Counted from the stretch's first letter, positions 1 to 5,672 are shown. The stretch is 8,589 nucleotides of DNA from an uncultured Bacilli bacterium (GCA_947624845.1 CANQMB010000046.1:1-8589), one strand, 5' to 3'. Made by a program: numbers and translations. Notes: generated from the letters alone by a model not told the origin.

Positions 1-74
1 TGGGCGATATAGGACTCGAACCTATGACCCCCTGCTTGTAAGGCAGGTGCTCTAACCAACTGAGCTAATCGCCC
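1..74 (-). tRNA. tRNA-Val, anticodon TAC
   Basis: The reverse strand folds into a complete cloverleaf of 74 nt. The acceptor stem GGGCGAT pairs with ATCGCCC, the D arm is GCTC/GAGC, the anticodon stem CCTGC/GCAGG encloses loop CTTACAA, and the T arm ATAGG/CCTAT encloses TTCGAGT. The anticodon is TAC, reading valine GTN codons. The discriminator A is at base 1, so the window edge hides whether CCA is encoded and whether further tRNAs follow. Confidence 0.97.
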
Positions 75-99
75 AAATATACATCGGTTGACAGAATTA

Positions 100-128
100 A
101 ATATATCAGTTATTCCTTTTTTTGTCAA
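100..128 (-). promoter_or_regulatory. Promoter of tRNA-Val
   Basis: On the reverse strand a perfect -35 TTGACA (123-128) is followed by a 17-bp spacer and -10 TATATT (100-105), one mismatch from consensus. Transcription would start near 93-94, about 20 nt upstream of the mature tRNA 5' end. This is the best vegetative promoter in the window and fits a stable-RNA gene. Confidence 0.85.
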
Positions 129-151
129 TATAAAACCAGATTTTTTTAAAA

Positions 152-517
152 TTAATTTACACAATTCGAATTTATTTCTTCTAACTTATCACGAATCCAA
201 TCATTTAGCTTCTCTTCCAAAGTCGAAAAACCCAATTCAGTCTCTTTAATTTTAGTTTTTCTTTTTCGATTAATTCGATAATTCATTCCTTTAATACTAA
301 GTTTTACATGACAATCTTCATCATCTATTTCTAATACTTTTGCGCGAATAGTCTCTCCTATTTTTACATAATCATTAATATTTCTAACAAATTTTTCTGA
401 AATTTCAGATATATGAATTAAACCACTATAATACTCATCTAAACTGACAAAGATACCATAACTTTCAATGCCTGTTACACAACCGCTAATAATCTCTCCC
501 ACTTGATATTTCGGCAT
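152..517 (-). CDS. yugI: S1-domain RNA-binding protein, YugI/CvfD-like (general stress protein 13 family)
   Basis: This is a small cytoplasmic protein (121 aa) with one S1 RNA-binding domain at about residues 5-77, including the conserved GxVTGIESYGIFVSL and GLIHISEIS blocks. A basic linker (RINRKRKTKIK) and a short C-terminal motif GFSTLEEKLNDWI follow; that tail is also present in B. subtilis YugI. Relatives associate with RNA or ribosomes and act in stress and post-transcriptional control (family knowledge). I chose ATG at 515-517 because AGAAGG (525-530) sits 7 nt before it. A longer frame from ATG at 536-538 would start inside the -10 box and has no Shine-Dalgarno site. The gene is single and divergent from the Nfu gene, with its own promoter. 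No terminator is visible before the tRNA-Val promoter. Confidence 0.88.
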   Translation of the reverse strand: MPKYQVGEIISGCVTGIESYGIFVSLDEYYSGLIHISEISEKFVRNINDYVKIGETIRAKVLEIDDEDCHVKLSIKGMNYRINRKRKTKIKETELGFSTLEEKLNDWIRDKLEEINSNCVN

Positions 518-536
518 GATATCACCTTCTTTGTAC

Positions 537-565
537 ATTATACCATATTTTTATCTATTCGCCAA
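537..565 (-). promoter_or_regulatory. Promoter of the S1-domain gene (extended -10)
   Basis: Reverse strand: -35 TTGGCG (560-565), 17-bp spacer, -10 TATAAT (537-542) preceded by TGG, which makes an extended -10 TGnTATAAT. The predicted start is near 530, where the ribosome-binding site begins, so the leader is only about 13 nt. Confidence 0.8.
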
Positions 566-575
566 CTATTCTATC

Positions 576-604
576 TTTACACGAAAAGAAAAGTTTAATA
601 TAAT
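576..604 (+). promoter_or_regulatory. Promoter of the Nfu-like gene
   Basis: -35 TTTACA (576-581), 17-bp spacer and a perfect -10 TATAAT (599-604). Transcription should start near 611, exactly at the GGTGAT ribosome-binding site (611-616). It lies back-to-back with the S1-gene promoter, the two -35 boxes being 10 bp apart. Confidence 0.8.
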
Positions 605-621
605 AAGCTTGGTGATAAATT

Positions 622-858
622 ATGAACGAAGATATAGAAATAAAAATACATCAGCTAATTGATAAGTTAAGACCTTTTTTAATTAGTGATGGAGGAAATT
701 TAGAATTTGTAAAATATGAAGATCAAATCGTCTACATAAAACTTTTAGGCGCATGTGCAAATTGTCCTATGATGGATTCAACTTTAAAAGATGGAATAGA
801 ACAAATCATTGTCAATGAGATTAAAGAAGTAAAAGAAGTAAGAAATATAGCTGAATAA
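622..858 (+). CDS. yutI: NifU C-terminal-domain (Nfu/YutI-like) Fe-S cluster scaffold/carrier
   Basis: The 78-aa product is a stand-alone Nfu domain. It shows the N-terminal helix, the ISDGGNLEFV strand motif, and the cluster-binding GACANCPM motif with Cys45 and Cys48. A dimer of such domains binds a [4Fe-4S] cluster through these CxxC pairs and delivers it to cytoplasmic apo-enzymes (family knowledge). Length and motif order match B. subtilis YutI. ATG at 622 is preceded by GGTGAT at 611-616. It is the only protein gene on the + strand, has its own promoter, and ends 3 bp before the stop of the convergent yutH-like gene with no recognisable terminator between them. Transcription must therefore read into the antisense of yutH or stop by another mechanism. 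Confidence 0.93.
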   Translation: MNEDIEIKIHQLIDKLRPFLISDGGNLEFVKYEDQIVYIKLLGACANCPMMDSTLKDGIEQIIVNEIKEVKEVRNIAE

Positions 859-861
859 CCA

Positions 862-1764
862 CTACAACCAATCGATTGGTGGAATTTCAACTTTTTGATT
901 AATAATCTCATATATCATCTTTAAAAATTTTTGATAGGAATCTATTCGGATGATAATATCTTTTATACAGTCTTCTTCTTGAATTCCCAAAATGATATTT
1001 TCATATAGATCAAAATAATAACTTGGATACAAAAGCCTTGCCAACAACAGGCGATATCCATATTTTGAAAACTGAAATGAATAGATGAAAGACATTAAAT
1101 CTTCTTTTTGATAATCATAATGAAAAAAAAGTGTCTTTAAATACTCTGCCACATCTCTTGCTTTATGATCTAAAACAATTTGAAAAGGATCAAAATATTG
1201 AATATCATCCATATTTTCTAAAATTCGAAGATGACAAAGAACTAATTGGTCTTGCCATTCTTTTTTTTCGTGCAAAATTGTATCTTCAAAATAAGTAATG
1301 GCATTTTCTGCCAAACCAAGAAAATAAGGAGTTCCCGTTACTAATAATGAATATTTTTCTTTTACATGTTTTAATTGATATTCGATGTAATCTACTTTCA
1401 AACTCCACAATCGACTCCACTCATCTCTTTTTAATAAAGAAAATTCTTTATTTATAGGAACAATTTCCATTTCTTGTATATTTTTAATTAGTGAAAAGGA
1501 ATGGTCCTTTTTTGGAATTTGCAATAATACATATGGCTTTTGATTTACAAAAGTTATAAATTGTTGATCTTTATTTAAGATAATTTTATGATAATTAAAT
1601 GGATAAACAGAAAAAAGATGTTGAATTTGTTTACACTCTTCTAGGGGACGATCTAATTTTTTAAAAATATAGAGAAAAGAATCTTTTTCAAAAGTATAAA
1701 TATCACGATGATAATGTAGATAAATATGTGCAAAATGATAGTAATAAGTAATAATATTTTTCAT
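862..1764 (-). CDS. yutH: YutH-like spore coat-associated protein (CotS/APH-fold pseudokinase)
   Basis: The 300-aa protein has the order and motifs I associate with YutH, a coat-associated member of the CotS family built on the aminoglycoside-phosphotransferase/protein-kinase fold. TGTPYFLGLAENAITYFED is at 143-161, LVLCHLRILEN at 174-184 where kinases carry the catalytic loop, and VLDHKARDVAEYL at 197-209 resembles the APH metal-binding and D-L-A helix. In the catalytic loop the expected Asp is Arg180, so phosphotransfer is unlikely. There is no signal peptide or membrane segment; it would act in the mother cell on the coat. ATG at 1762-1764 has GAGGTGG at 1769-1775. It follows a strong terminator, so it is transcribed alone. 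The Nfu neighbour is also near yutH in Bacillus. Identification is from remembered motifs; an unrelated APH-fold protein is the alternative. Confidence 0.66.
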   Translation of the reverse strand: MKNIITYYYHFAHIYLHYHRDIYTFEKDSFLYIFKKLDRPLEECKQIQHLFSVYPFNYHKIILNKDQQFITFVNQKPYVLLQIPKKDHSFSLIKNIQEMEIVPINKEFSLLKRDEWSRLWSLKVDYIEYQLKHVKEKYSLLVTGTPYFLGLAENAITYFEDTILHEKKEWQDQLVLCHLRILENMDDIQYFDPFQIVLDHKARDVAEYLKTLFFHYDYQKEDLMSFIYSFQFSKYGYRLLLARLLYPSYYFDLYENIILGIQEEDCIKDIIIRIDSYQKFLKMIYEIINQKVEIPPIDWL

Positions 1765-1795
1765 TTTGCCACCTCAATAAATCTTATGTCAAAAC

Positions 1796-1824
1796 AAAAA
1801 AAAAGAGAACAACTCGTTCTCTTT
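1796..1824 (-). terminator. Intrinsic terminator of the DUF1292/coiled-coil operon
   Basis: Reverse strand: a 9-bp perfect stem (AAAGAGAAC, loop GAGTT, GTTCTCTTT) flows into an uninterrupted run of nine T including those in the stem (1796-1804). The stem starts within the TAA stop codon of the coiled-coil gene. It isolates that operon from the yutH-like gene downstream. Confidence 0.93.
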
Positions 1825-3148
1825 ATGCTGCTTTTGCTTTGTTTTTGCTTTCATCTTTTTTAGTTTTATATGAAAACATTGGAGATCCTTGGAAAATAGA
1901 ATCTATATCAGAAGATTCTGTCATTTCTTCTGTATCTTCATCCATGGGTACTTCACTAAAATTACTTTTATTAGATGAAGGTAAATTTGTAAGTCCTACT
2001 TTAGAACGAATTTTTACCGCTTTATCTAATAACTCTGTACTTTGTTTTTTATTAAATTCTGTCTGTCTTCTATATTCTGGAATTTCTGCATCCATTGTAG
2101 AAATTTCATATTCTTTATCTGCTTTTTGCTCTAACAAATCACGTGCACTATTTGTTGCATCTTCCCGTTCTTTTTCATAACGTGCTCTTTCTTTTTCGAT
2201 TTGAGCTTTTTCTTTCATTAATTTTGCTTTGGTATCAGCGATTGCTCTAGCGAACTCATCTTCTGCTTGTTTTCTATGCTCTTCTGATTGTTCTGCTTCT
2301 TTTAATACCTTTTGACGTTCTTGAGCACGAATCAATGCTTGTGCTTGAATATCCTTTAATTCTTTTGCTGCAATTTGTTTTTTCTGACGAGCTTCAGCAG
2401 CAGCTTGTTGCATAGCTTCCATTTGTCTTTTTTCTTCTTCTACTTCTTTCATCAAATCTTCTACATCAGATGTTGGTGCAATAGAAACATCTCTTTTTAC
2501 TTCTTTTACATTTTCGACAATTTCAGAATCAGATAAGAAAGAAGATCTTTCTTTTGGTGCTAAAGCTTCTTCATCAATGTCATCTGCAAAATTAAGTTTT
2601 ATCTCTCGACTTCCAGGTAATACTTTTTCTGAAACTTCTTCATCATCAACGAAAGAGTATTCAGGACCTTTTTCTTCTCTTTTTGCTTCTTCAAAACTTT
2701 CATTTACTTGTCTTCTAATTTCATCAGGATTAAACTCTAAAATGACATTTGGTGTTTTATCATCAATAGAATCAGGTACAACTTCTTTAAACGTAGAAAC
2801 CTGTGAACTATCTTTATGAGAAATATTCTCTGCTGGCATGATTTCTCGACATAGTTTTTCATTTTTAGAAACTTGATGAATAAATTGACTTCCAAGCTTT
2901 GCAGGTTTTGAAGAAACAGCATTCATATTCCGATATTCTGTATCTACTAATTTTAATATTTTTCCTAATTTATCTGCTTTTTTCTTTGCAACATCTGGAT
3001 TGCTCGTTTGCTTATCATACATTGCGACCGCTTTCTTATAGGTTGCTTTTGATAGTTTGATTACTCTTAAACCTAATTGTTCTATGGTACCATCAACAAC
3101 AGTTCGATGGTAGTCACGTTCGACCAATTCAAAGCTATTCATTGCCAT
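1823..3148 (-). CDS. Uncharacterised long coiled-coil protein
   Basis: I do not recognise this 441-aa protein. It begins with about 75 residues of predicted helix (FELVERDYHRTVVDGTIEQL onward). An acidic, low-hydrophobicity linker (about 100-225) with short hydrophobic islands such as NVILEFNPDEI follows. Residues about 227-382 form a highly charged heptad-like coiled coil rich in Glu, Lys, Gln, Arg and Ala, and a disordered Ser/Asp/Glu tail ends in a Lys/Ala-rich stretch. There is no signal peptide, transmembrane segment or enzymatic motif, so it is probably cytoplasmic and structural or scaffolding (inference). ATG at 3146-3148 has a strong GGAGGG (3156-3161) 7 nt upstream. It starts 23 nt after the DUF1292 stop, forming a two-gene operon, and ends in a strong terminator. 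Strong signals suggest good expression. Confidence 0.85.
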   Translation of the reverse strand: MAMNSFELVERDYHRTVVDGTIEQLGLRVIKLSKATYKKAVAMYDKQTSNPDVAKKKADKLGKILKLVDTEYRNMNAVSSKPAKLGSQFIHQVSKNEKLCREIMPAENISHKDSSQVSTFKEVVPDSIDDKTPNVILEFNPDEIRRQVNESFEEAKREEKGPEYSFVDDEEVSEKVLPGSREIKLNFADDIDEEALAPKERSSFLSDSEIVENVKEVKRDVSIAPTSDVEDLMKEVEEEKRQMEAMQQAAAEARQKKQIAAKELKDIQAQALIRAQERQKVLKEAEQSEEHRKQAEDEFARAIADTKAKLMKEKAQIEKERARYEKEREDATNSARDLLEQKADKEYEISTMDAEIPEYRRQTEFNKKQSTELLDKAVKIRSKVGLTNLPSSNKSNFSEVPMDEDTEEMTESSDIDSIFQGSPMFSYKTKKDESKNKAKAA

Positions 3149-3171
3149 AATTATACCCTCCTATACTATTA

Positions 3172-3441
3172 CTATTCTGCTTTTGCAAGTTCACGTAACA
3201 CATCTTTAATACGATTCCATTCATCGTCACTTTCTACTCCTAAAAGTTTTGCTTCTCCAGTAGAACGATCAACATTAGAAACATATACAGTTACATTGTC
3301 AGCTTCATCTTTTTCATTTTTTGTATAAATGACGTATTCTTTTTGATTATCTTTAAATTCAAAGGCCAAAACTACCTCTACTTCATCGATAGAACCATCG
3401 GCTGCAACAATTGACATCATTCTTTTATTTTTATCGCTCAT
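3172..3441 (-). CDS. yrzB: DUF1292 family protein (YrzB-like)
   Basis: This is a small acidic protein (89 aa) matching DUF1292. A central strand block LAFEFKDNQKEYVIYTKNE (25-43) is followed by VTVYVSNVD and then the C-terminal helix SDDEWNRIKDVLRELAKAE, the position of the family's conserved D-x-E-W. The biochemical function is unknown. In Bacillus and many Clostridia the homologue lies near the RuvX/IreB genes, which are not here. It is the first gene of an operon with the coiled-coil protein, with its own promoter at 3479-3506. GGGAGG (3453-3458) precedes ATG 3439-3441 at a rather long spacing of about 11 nt. Pairing with the coiled-coil gene could mean a shared function, but that is inference. 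Confidence 0.85.
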   Translation of the reverse strand: MSDKNKRMMSIVAADGSIDEVEVVLAFEFKDNQKEYVIYTKNEKDEADNVTVYVSNVDRSTGEAKLLGVESDDEWNRIKDVLRELAKAE

Positions 3442-3478
3442 AACTTATTAGCCTCCCTACTATTATTCATATAATACT

Positions 3479-3506
3479 ATTTTAACACAAATTTTTTCTT
3501 TTGCAA
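3479..3506 (-). promoter_or_regulatory. Promoter of the DUF1292/coiled-coil operon
   Basis: Reverse strand: -35 TTGCAA (3501-3506), 16-bp spacer and -10 TAAAAT (3479-3484) preceded by TGT, giving an extended -10. The start would be near 3472, leaving a leader of about 31 nt, the longest of the predicted protein-gene leaders here. It lies immediately downstream of the yutD stop codon. Confidence 0.65.
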
Positions 3507-3509
3507 CCA

Positions 3510-3788
3510 TTATTTTTCTTTTTTTAATAAAAAATACTTTGCCTGGTAAGCACAATAATTTTTTATATATTCATCTAAATGGCTAATATCATTAATGGGA
3601 CGACAATTTTTGCTATTGGAATCATTAAATCCTTTTAATCTTAATTTTCCATAAGCATAATCGCCAAAAATATAATCAAAATCATCAAAATATTCGGTTA
3701 CTTTCTCTAAAAGTTCATCTAAATTAAAACAATTGTCTATATTTTTTTCTAGTTGATAATTTGTATTATTGATTTTTATACTTTTCAT
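3510..3788 (-). CDS. yutD: YutD family protein (DUF1027)
   Basis: The 92-aa product matches the YutD family along its whole length. The signature block FDYIFGDYAYGKLRLKGF (37-54) corresponds to the YDYIVGD-GYGQLRLRGF block of Bacillus YutD. A C-terminal helix and strand (LDEYIKNYCAYQAKYFLLKK) matches its ending. The function is not established; the protein is small, soluble and widespread in Bacilli. ATG at 3786-3788 is preceded by AGAAGG (3795-3800) 6 nt upstream. It has its own predicted promoter that reaches into the end of yunB, and no terminator is visible on either side, so it may also be read through from the sigG cluster. In B. subtilis yutD lies in the same region as yutH and yunB. 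Confidence 0.88.
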   Translation of the reverse strand: MKSIKINNTNYQLEKNIDNCFNLDELLEKVTEYFDDFDYIFGDYAYGKLRLKGFNDSNSKNCRPINDISHLDEYIKNYCAYQAKYFLLKKEK

Positions 3789-3810
3789 AAAACACCTTCT
3801 CTCTACTTTT

Positions 3811-3839
3811 ATTATACCATTTTCATTTTTCTATTTCCA
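3811..3839 (-). promoter_or_regulatory. Promoter of yutD (extended -10)
   Basis: Reverse strand: TGGTATAAT gives an extended -10 with TATAAT at 3811-3816. At 17-bp spacing the -35 is TGGAAA (3834-3839, 4 of 6 matches), inside the last codons of yunB. The ten bases ATGGTATAAT are identical to those at the S1-gene promoter. Confidence 0.65.
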
Positions 3840-4565
3840 GGTATAAAGTTTTGAGTTTTGATCGAAGGTATTCATCAAATAATTGGGAACTTTCCCTTGA
3901 ATAATTTTCATAGTTAAAGGAACTTCCAAAACAACATTTTGTTCTTTAGTAGTAATTGGCATTGTGATTCTTTGTCTTACTTCAACATGTGCATACAACT
4001 CCAAATATGCATTATTGACTCCATAACTTTTGACTTTTGTATTTAAGTTGGTCATCACTTCACCTAAAAAAGAAAGTTTTACCGGAATTACTGGACCCAA
4101 GTTTGCAAAAAGAGAATTTCCAAACAAAACACCCACGGGGATTTCACAGACAACCCCATTTTTTAAATTTTTAAACCGGTATCCTTTCAGCGCTTTTGAA
4201 ACATTTAAATCTTTGATATTTCCTTCTTCTAAATCAATCATTTTATTCTCTATTTTTTTAGAAATTAAATTTAACAATTGGTTGACCTTTTGACTATTAA
4301 AATCTATAAGTTGAATTTCTCCTTCTTTATTTTTTGTAACCGTAAATAATTGATCATCAATTTTTTCAATAATTTCTTGATCAATAGAAGAATTAATTAA
4401 AGCAGTGGTAAATCGCTTTGTCTCTATAGAAGCATAATTTAAAATAATTGGATTTATTTTTTTACTAATTAATTGTAAAAGCAAAAAAGAAGCTATTAGT
4501 ACAAATACTAATACCTCAAACAAAAACTTTTTTTTGTTTTTTTTCCTTTTCGTTTTTAATTTCAT
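3831..4565 (-). CDS. yunB: Sporulation protein YunB
   Basis: The 244-aa product has a strongly basic N-terminus, one membrane segment at about 14-33 (signal anchor) and a large extracytoplasmic domain. Family signatures are VVCEIPVGVLFGNSLFANLG (138-157) continuing into PVIPVK, then FLGEVMTNLNTKVKSYGVNNA (166-186), YAHVEV and VPLTMKIIQGKVPNYL. YunB is a mother-cell (sigma-E) sporulation protein needed for efficient sporulation in Bacillus; its molecular role is not settled (family knowledge). It is probably inserted in the mother-cell-derived membrane around the forespore. It lies 37 nt after ylmC and is likely third in the sigG-ylmC-yunB unit. Oddly, no Shine-Dalgarno sequence precedes ATG 4563-4565, and an in-frame TAA just upstream excludes an earlier standard start. 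Confidence 0.92.
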   Translation of the reverse strand: MKLKTKRKKNKKKFLFEVLVFVLIASFLLLQLISKKINPIILNYASIETKRFTTALINSSIDQEIIEKIDDQLFTVTKNKEGEIQLIDFNSQKVNQLLNLISKKIENKMIDLEEGNIKDLNVSKALKGYRFKNLKNGVVCEIPVGVLFGNSLFANLGPVIPVKLSFLGEVMTNLNTKVKSYGVNNAYLELYAHVEVRQRITMPITTKEQNVVLEVPLTMKIIQGKVPNYLMNTFDQNSKLYTWK

Positions 4566-4602
4566 GATTATTAAAATTTATGTATTAAAATATTTTTTAG
4601 AA

Positions 4603-4833
4603 TTAAATCCGTGTTTTCACCAAAATCACATCTTCTCCAATTTTTGCAATATCTTTCCAATAAATATTCATTTCCCCTTCTCTACTGCCAAAAGAAAAGC
4701 CATGTCGGGTTTGTTCAATGACTAAAGACTCGATGATTCCCTGATCATTAATCCGAACATCGATAATACTTCCAATATTTTTTCCATTATCAATACTTAC
4801 AATATTTTTCATTTGTAAATCAGAAAGTCTCAT
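4603..4833 (-). CDS. ylmC: YlmC/YmxH family sporulation protein (PRC-barrel)
   Basis: The 76-aa product is a single PRC-barrel-like domain of the YlmC/YmxH family. It starts MRLSDLQMKNIVSIDNGK, continues with IGSIIDVRIND and the RHGFSFGSREGE turn, and ends in the family's hallmark IYWKDIAKIGEDVILVKT. Function is unknown beyond association with sporulation loci; in Bacillus ylmC lies shortly downstream of sigG, and that neighbourhood is kept here. AGGTGG (4838-4843) precedes ATG 4831-4833 by 4 nt. The gene starts 27 nt after the sigG stop, so read-through from sigG is expected. A sigma-E-like promoter in the sigG 3' end could also drive it with yunB. Confidence 0.9.
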   Translation of the reverse strand: MRLSDLQMKNIVSIDNGKNIGSIIDVRINDQGIIESLVIEQTRHGFSFGSREGEMNIYWKDIAKIGEDVILVKTRI

Positions 4834-4848
4834 CTTACCACCTATTTA

Positions 4849-4876
4849 AGTATATGAAAACTATTTTAATATTTTC
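4849..4876 (-). promoter_or_regulatory. Candidate sigma-E-type promoter for ylmC-yunB
   Basis: Reverse strand: -10 CATATACT (4849-4856) fits the sigma-E consensus CATACAMT at 7 of 8 positions. GAAAATA (4870-4876), 13 bp upstream, fits KMATATT at 5 of 7. The start would fall at about 4842-4843, at the ylmC ribosome-binding site. The -35 lies within the last codons of sigG. In AT-rich DNA this could be chance. Confidence 0.35.
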
Positions 4877-5637
4877 TTCAACTTTGTAATTGCCGATTTT
4901 TCTAAGCGAGAAACTTGAGCTTGAGAAATTGCTAATTCAGAAGCAATTTCCATTTGAGTTTTTCCAATCACAAATCTCTCATCTAAAATATGTTGTTCTC
5001 TCTCGTTCAAAGAATCAATCGCCTCTTCTAAGGCCAGACGATTTTGCATATCTTCACTATTGACTTTTTTATCTTCAATTTGATCATAAAGATATATCGT
5101 ATCTCCCCCATCGTTATAAATGGCTTCATGCATACTTACAGGTTCTTTTAATGAATCCAAAGCATTGATGACATCAAAAACACTGACGTCCAACTTTTCA
5201 CTAATTTCTTCGATGCTAGGATCTTTAAGACCACTCGCTGCATATTCTTCTTTCATTTTCAACGCTTTATAGGCAATATCTTTTAGAGATCGACTAATCC
5301 GAATACTGGAATTATCTCTTAAATATCTTCGAACTTCTCCTAATATCATGGGAACTGCATAAGTTGAAAATTTCACTTCATGAGACAAATCAAAATTATC
5401 GATTGCCTTTAATAAACCCACACATCCCACTTGAAATAAATCATCCATATTTTCTACTCGATTATGAAATTTTCTTAATATGGATAATACTAATTTTAAA
5501 TTTCCCTTCACCAAATCTTCTCTAGCAAAAGGATCTCCTTCTTGCATCTTTCGAAATAATTCGATCATCTCTTCATTACTCAATACTTGAATATCTGCTG
5601 TATTCACGTTCACAATTTCTACTTTGTGACGTGCCAT
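4861..5637 (-). CDS. sigG: Late forespore RNA polymerase sigma factor SigG
   Basis: The 258-aa product is a sigma-70 family protein with the SigG layout. The SigG-specific N-terminus is MARHKVEIVNVNTADIQVL. Region 2 holds GNLKLVLSI, MDDLFQVGCVGLLKAIDNFD and KFSTYAVPMILGEVRRYLRD (about 45-108), region 3 holds ISRSLKDIAYKAL, and IYNDGGDTIYLYDQIED follows. Region 4 has NEREQHILDERF and the helix-turn-helix KTQMEIASELAISQAQVSRLEK (226-247). Length and order match B. subtilis sigma-G, which directs late forespore genes after engulfment. Unlike Bacillus, spoIIGA-sigE is not upstream; a lipoprotein gene and a terminator are. ATG 5635-5637 has AAGGAG (5644-5649) 6 nt upstream, inside a hairpin arm. 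Position 44 is Lys where B. subtilis sigma-G has Asn45. Confidence 0.96.
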   Translation of the reverse strand: MARHKVEIVNVNTADIQVLSNEEMIELFRKMQEGDPFAREDLVKGNLKLVLSILRKFHNRVENMDDLFQVGCVGLLKAIDNFDLSHEVKFSTYAVPMILGEVRRYLRDNSSIRISRSLKDIAYKALKMKEEYAASGLKDPSIEEISEKLDVSVFDVINALDSLKEPVSMHEAIYNDGGDTIYLYDQIEDKKVNSEDMQNRLALEEAIDSLNEREQHILDERFVIGKTQMEIASELAISQAQVSRLEKSAITKLKKILK

Positions 5638-5643
5638 AAATTT

Positions 5644-5672
5644 CTCCTTTCTCTATCATTATGAGAAAGGAA
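5644..5672 (-). promoter_or_regulatory. Hairpin sequestering the sigG ribosome-binding site
   Basis: Reverse strand: TTCCTTTCTC (5663-5672) pairs with GAGAAAGGAG (5644-5653) across a 9-nt loop, giving 9 Watson-Crick pairs plus one G-U. The downstream arm contains the AAGGAG of sigG, so any transcript that includes both arms should have its start site masked. B. subtilis sigG is known to carry a leader hairpin that occludes its ribosome-binding site. There is no U-tract after it, so it is not a terminator. Confidence 0.75.

Noticed and set aside
88..93. TTGACA on the + strand between tRNA-Val and the S1 gene
   Set aside because: At 16-18 bp downstream there is no -10-like sequence (TATTCC), and no + strand gene follows within range.
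518..538. Seven extra residues at the N-terminus of the S1 protein, from ATG 536-538
   Set aside because: This ATG overlaps the predicted -10 box and lacks a Shine-Dalgarno sequence; ATG 515-517 has a good one.
867..880. Perfect 14-bp palindrome ACCAATCGATTGGT at the nfu/yutH convergence
   Set aside because: It lies in the last codons of the yutH-like gene. The foldable stem is only about 5 bp and no U-tract follows on either strand, so it is not a convincing terminator or operator.
1787..1792. TTGACA on the - strand just before the yutH-like gene
   Set aside because: A -10 at normal spacing would fall on GGCAAA beside the start codon, so it cannot serve as a sigma-A -35 for this gene.
1839..3328. 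Open frames opposite or in another frame of the coiled-coil and DUF1292 genes (for example + strand 1839-2180, 2577-2819, 3077-3328; - strand 2737-2922)
   Set aside because: They are Ser/Phe/Leu-rich reverse images of Glu/Lys/Arg-rich coding sequence or frame-shifted copies, with no ribosome-binding site or family motif.
4030..4725. + strand open frames at 4030-4293 and 4534-4725
   Set aside because: They lie antisense to yunB and ylmC, which have clear family motifs; no ribosome-binding site or recognisable product.
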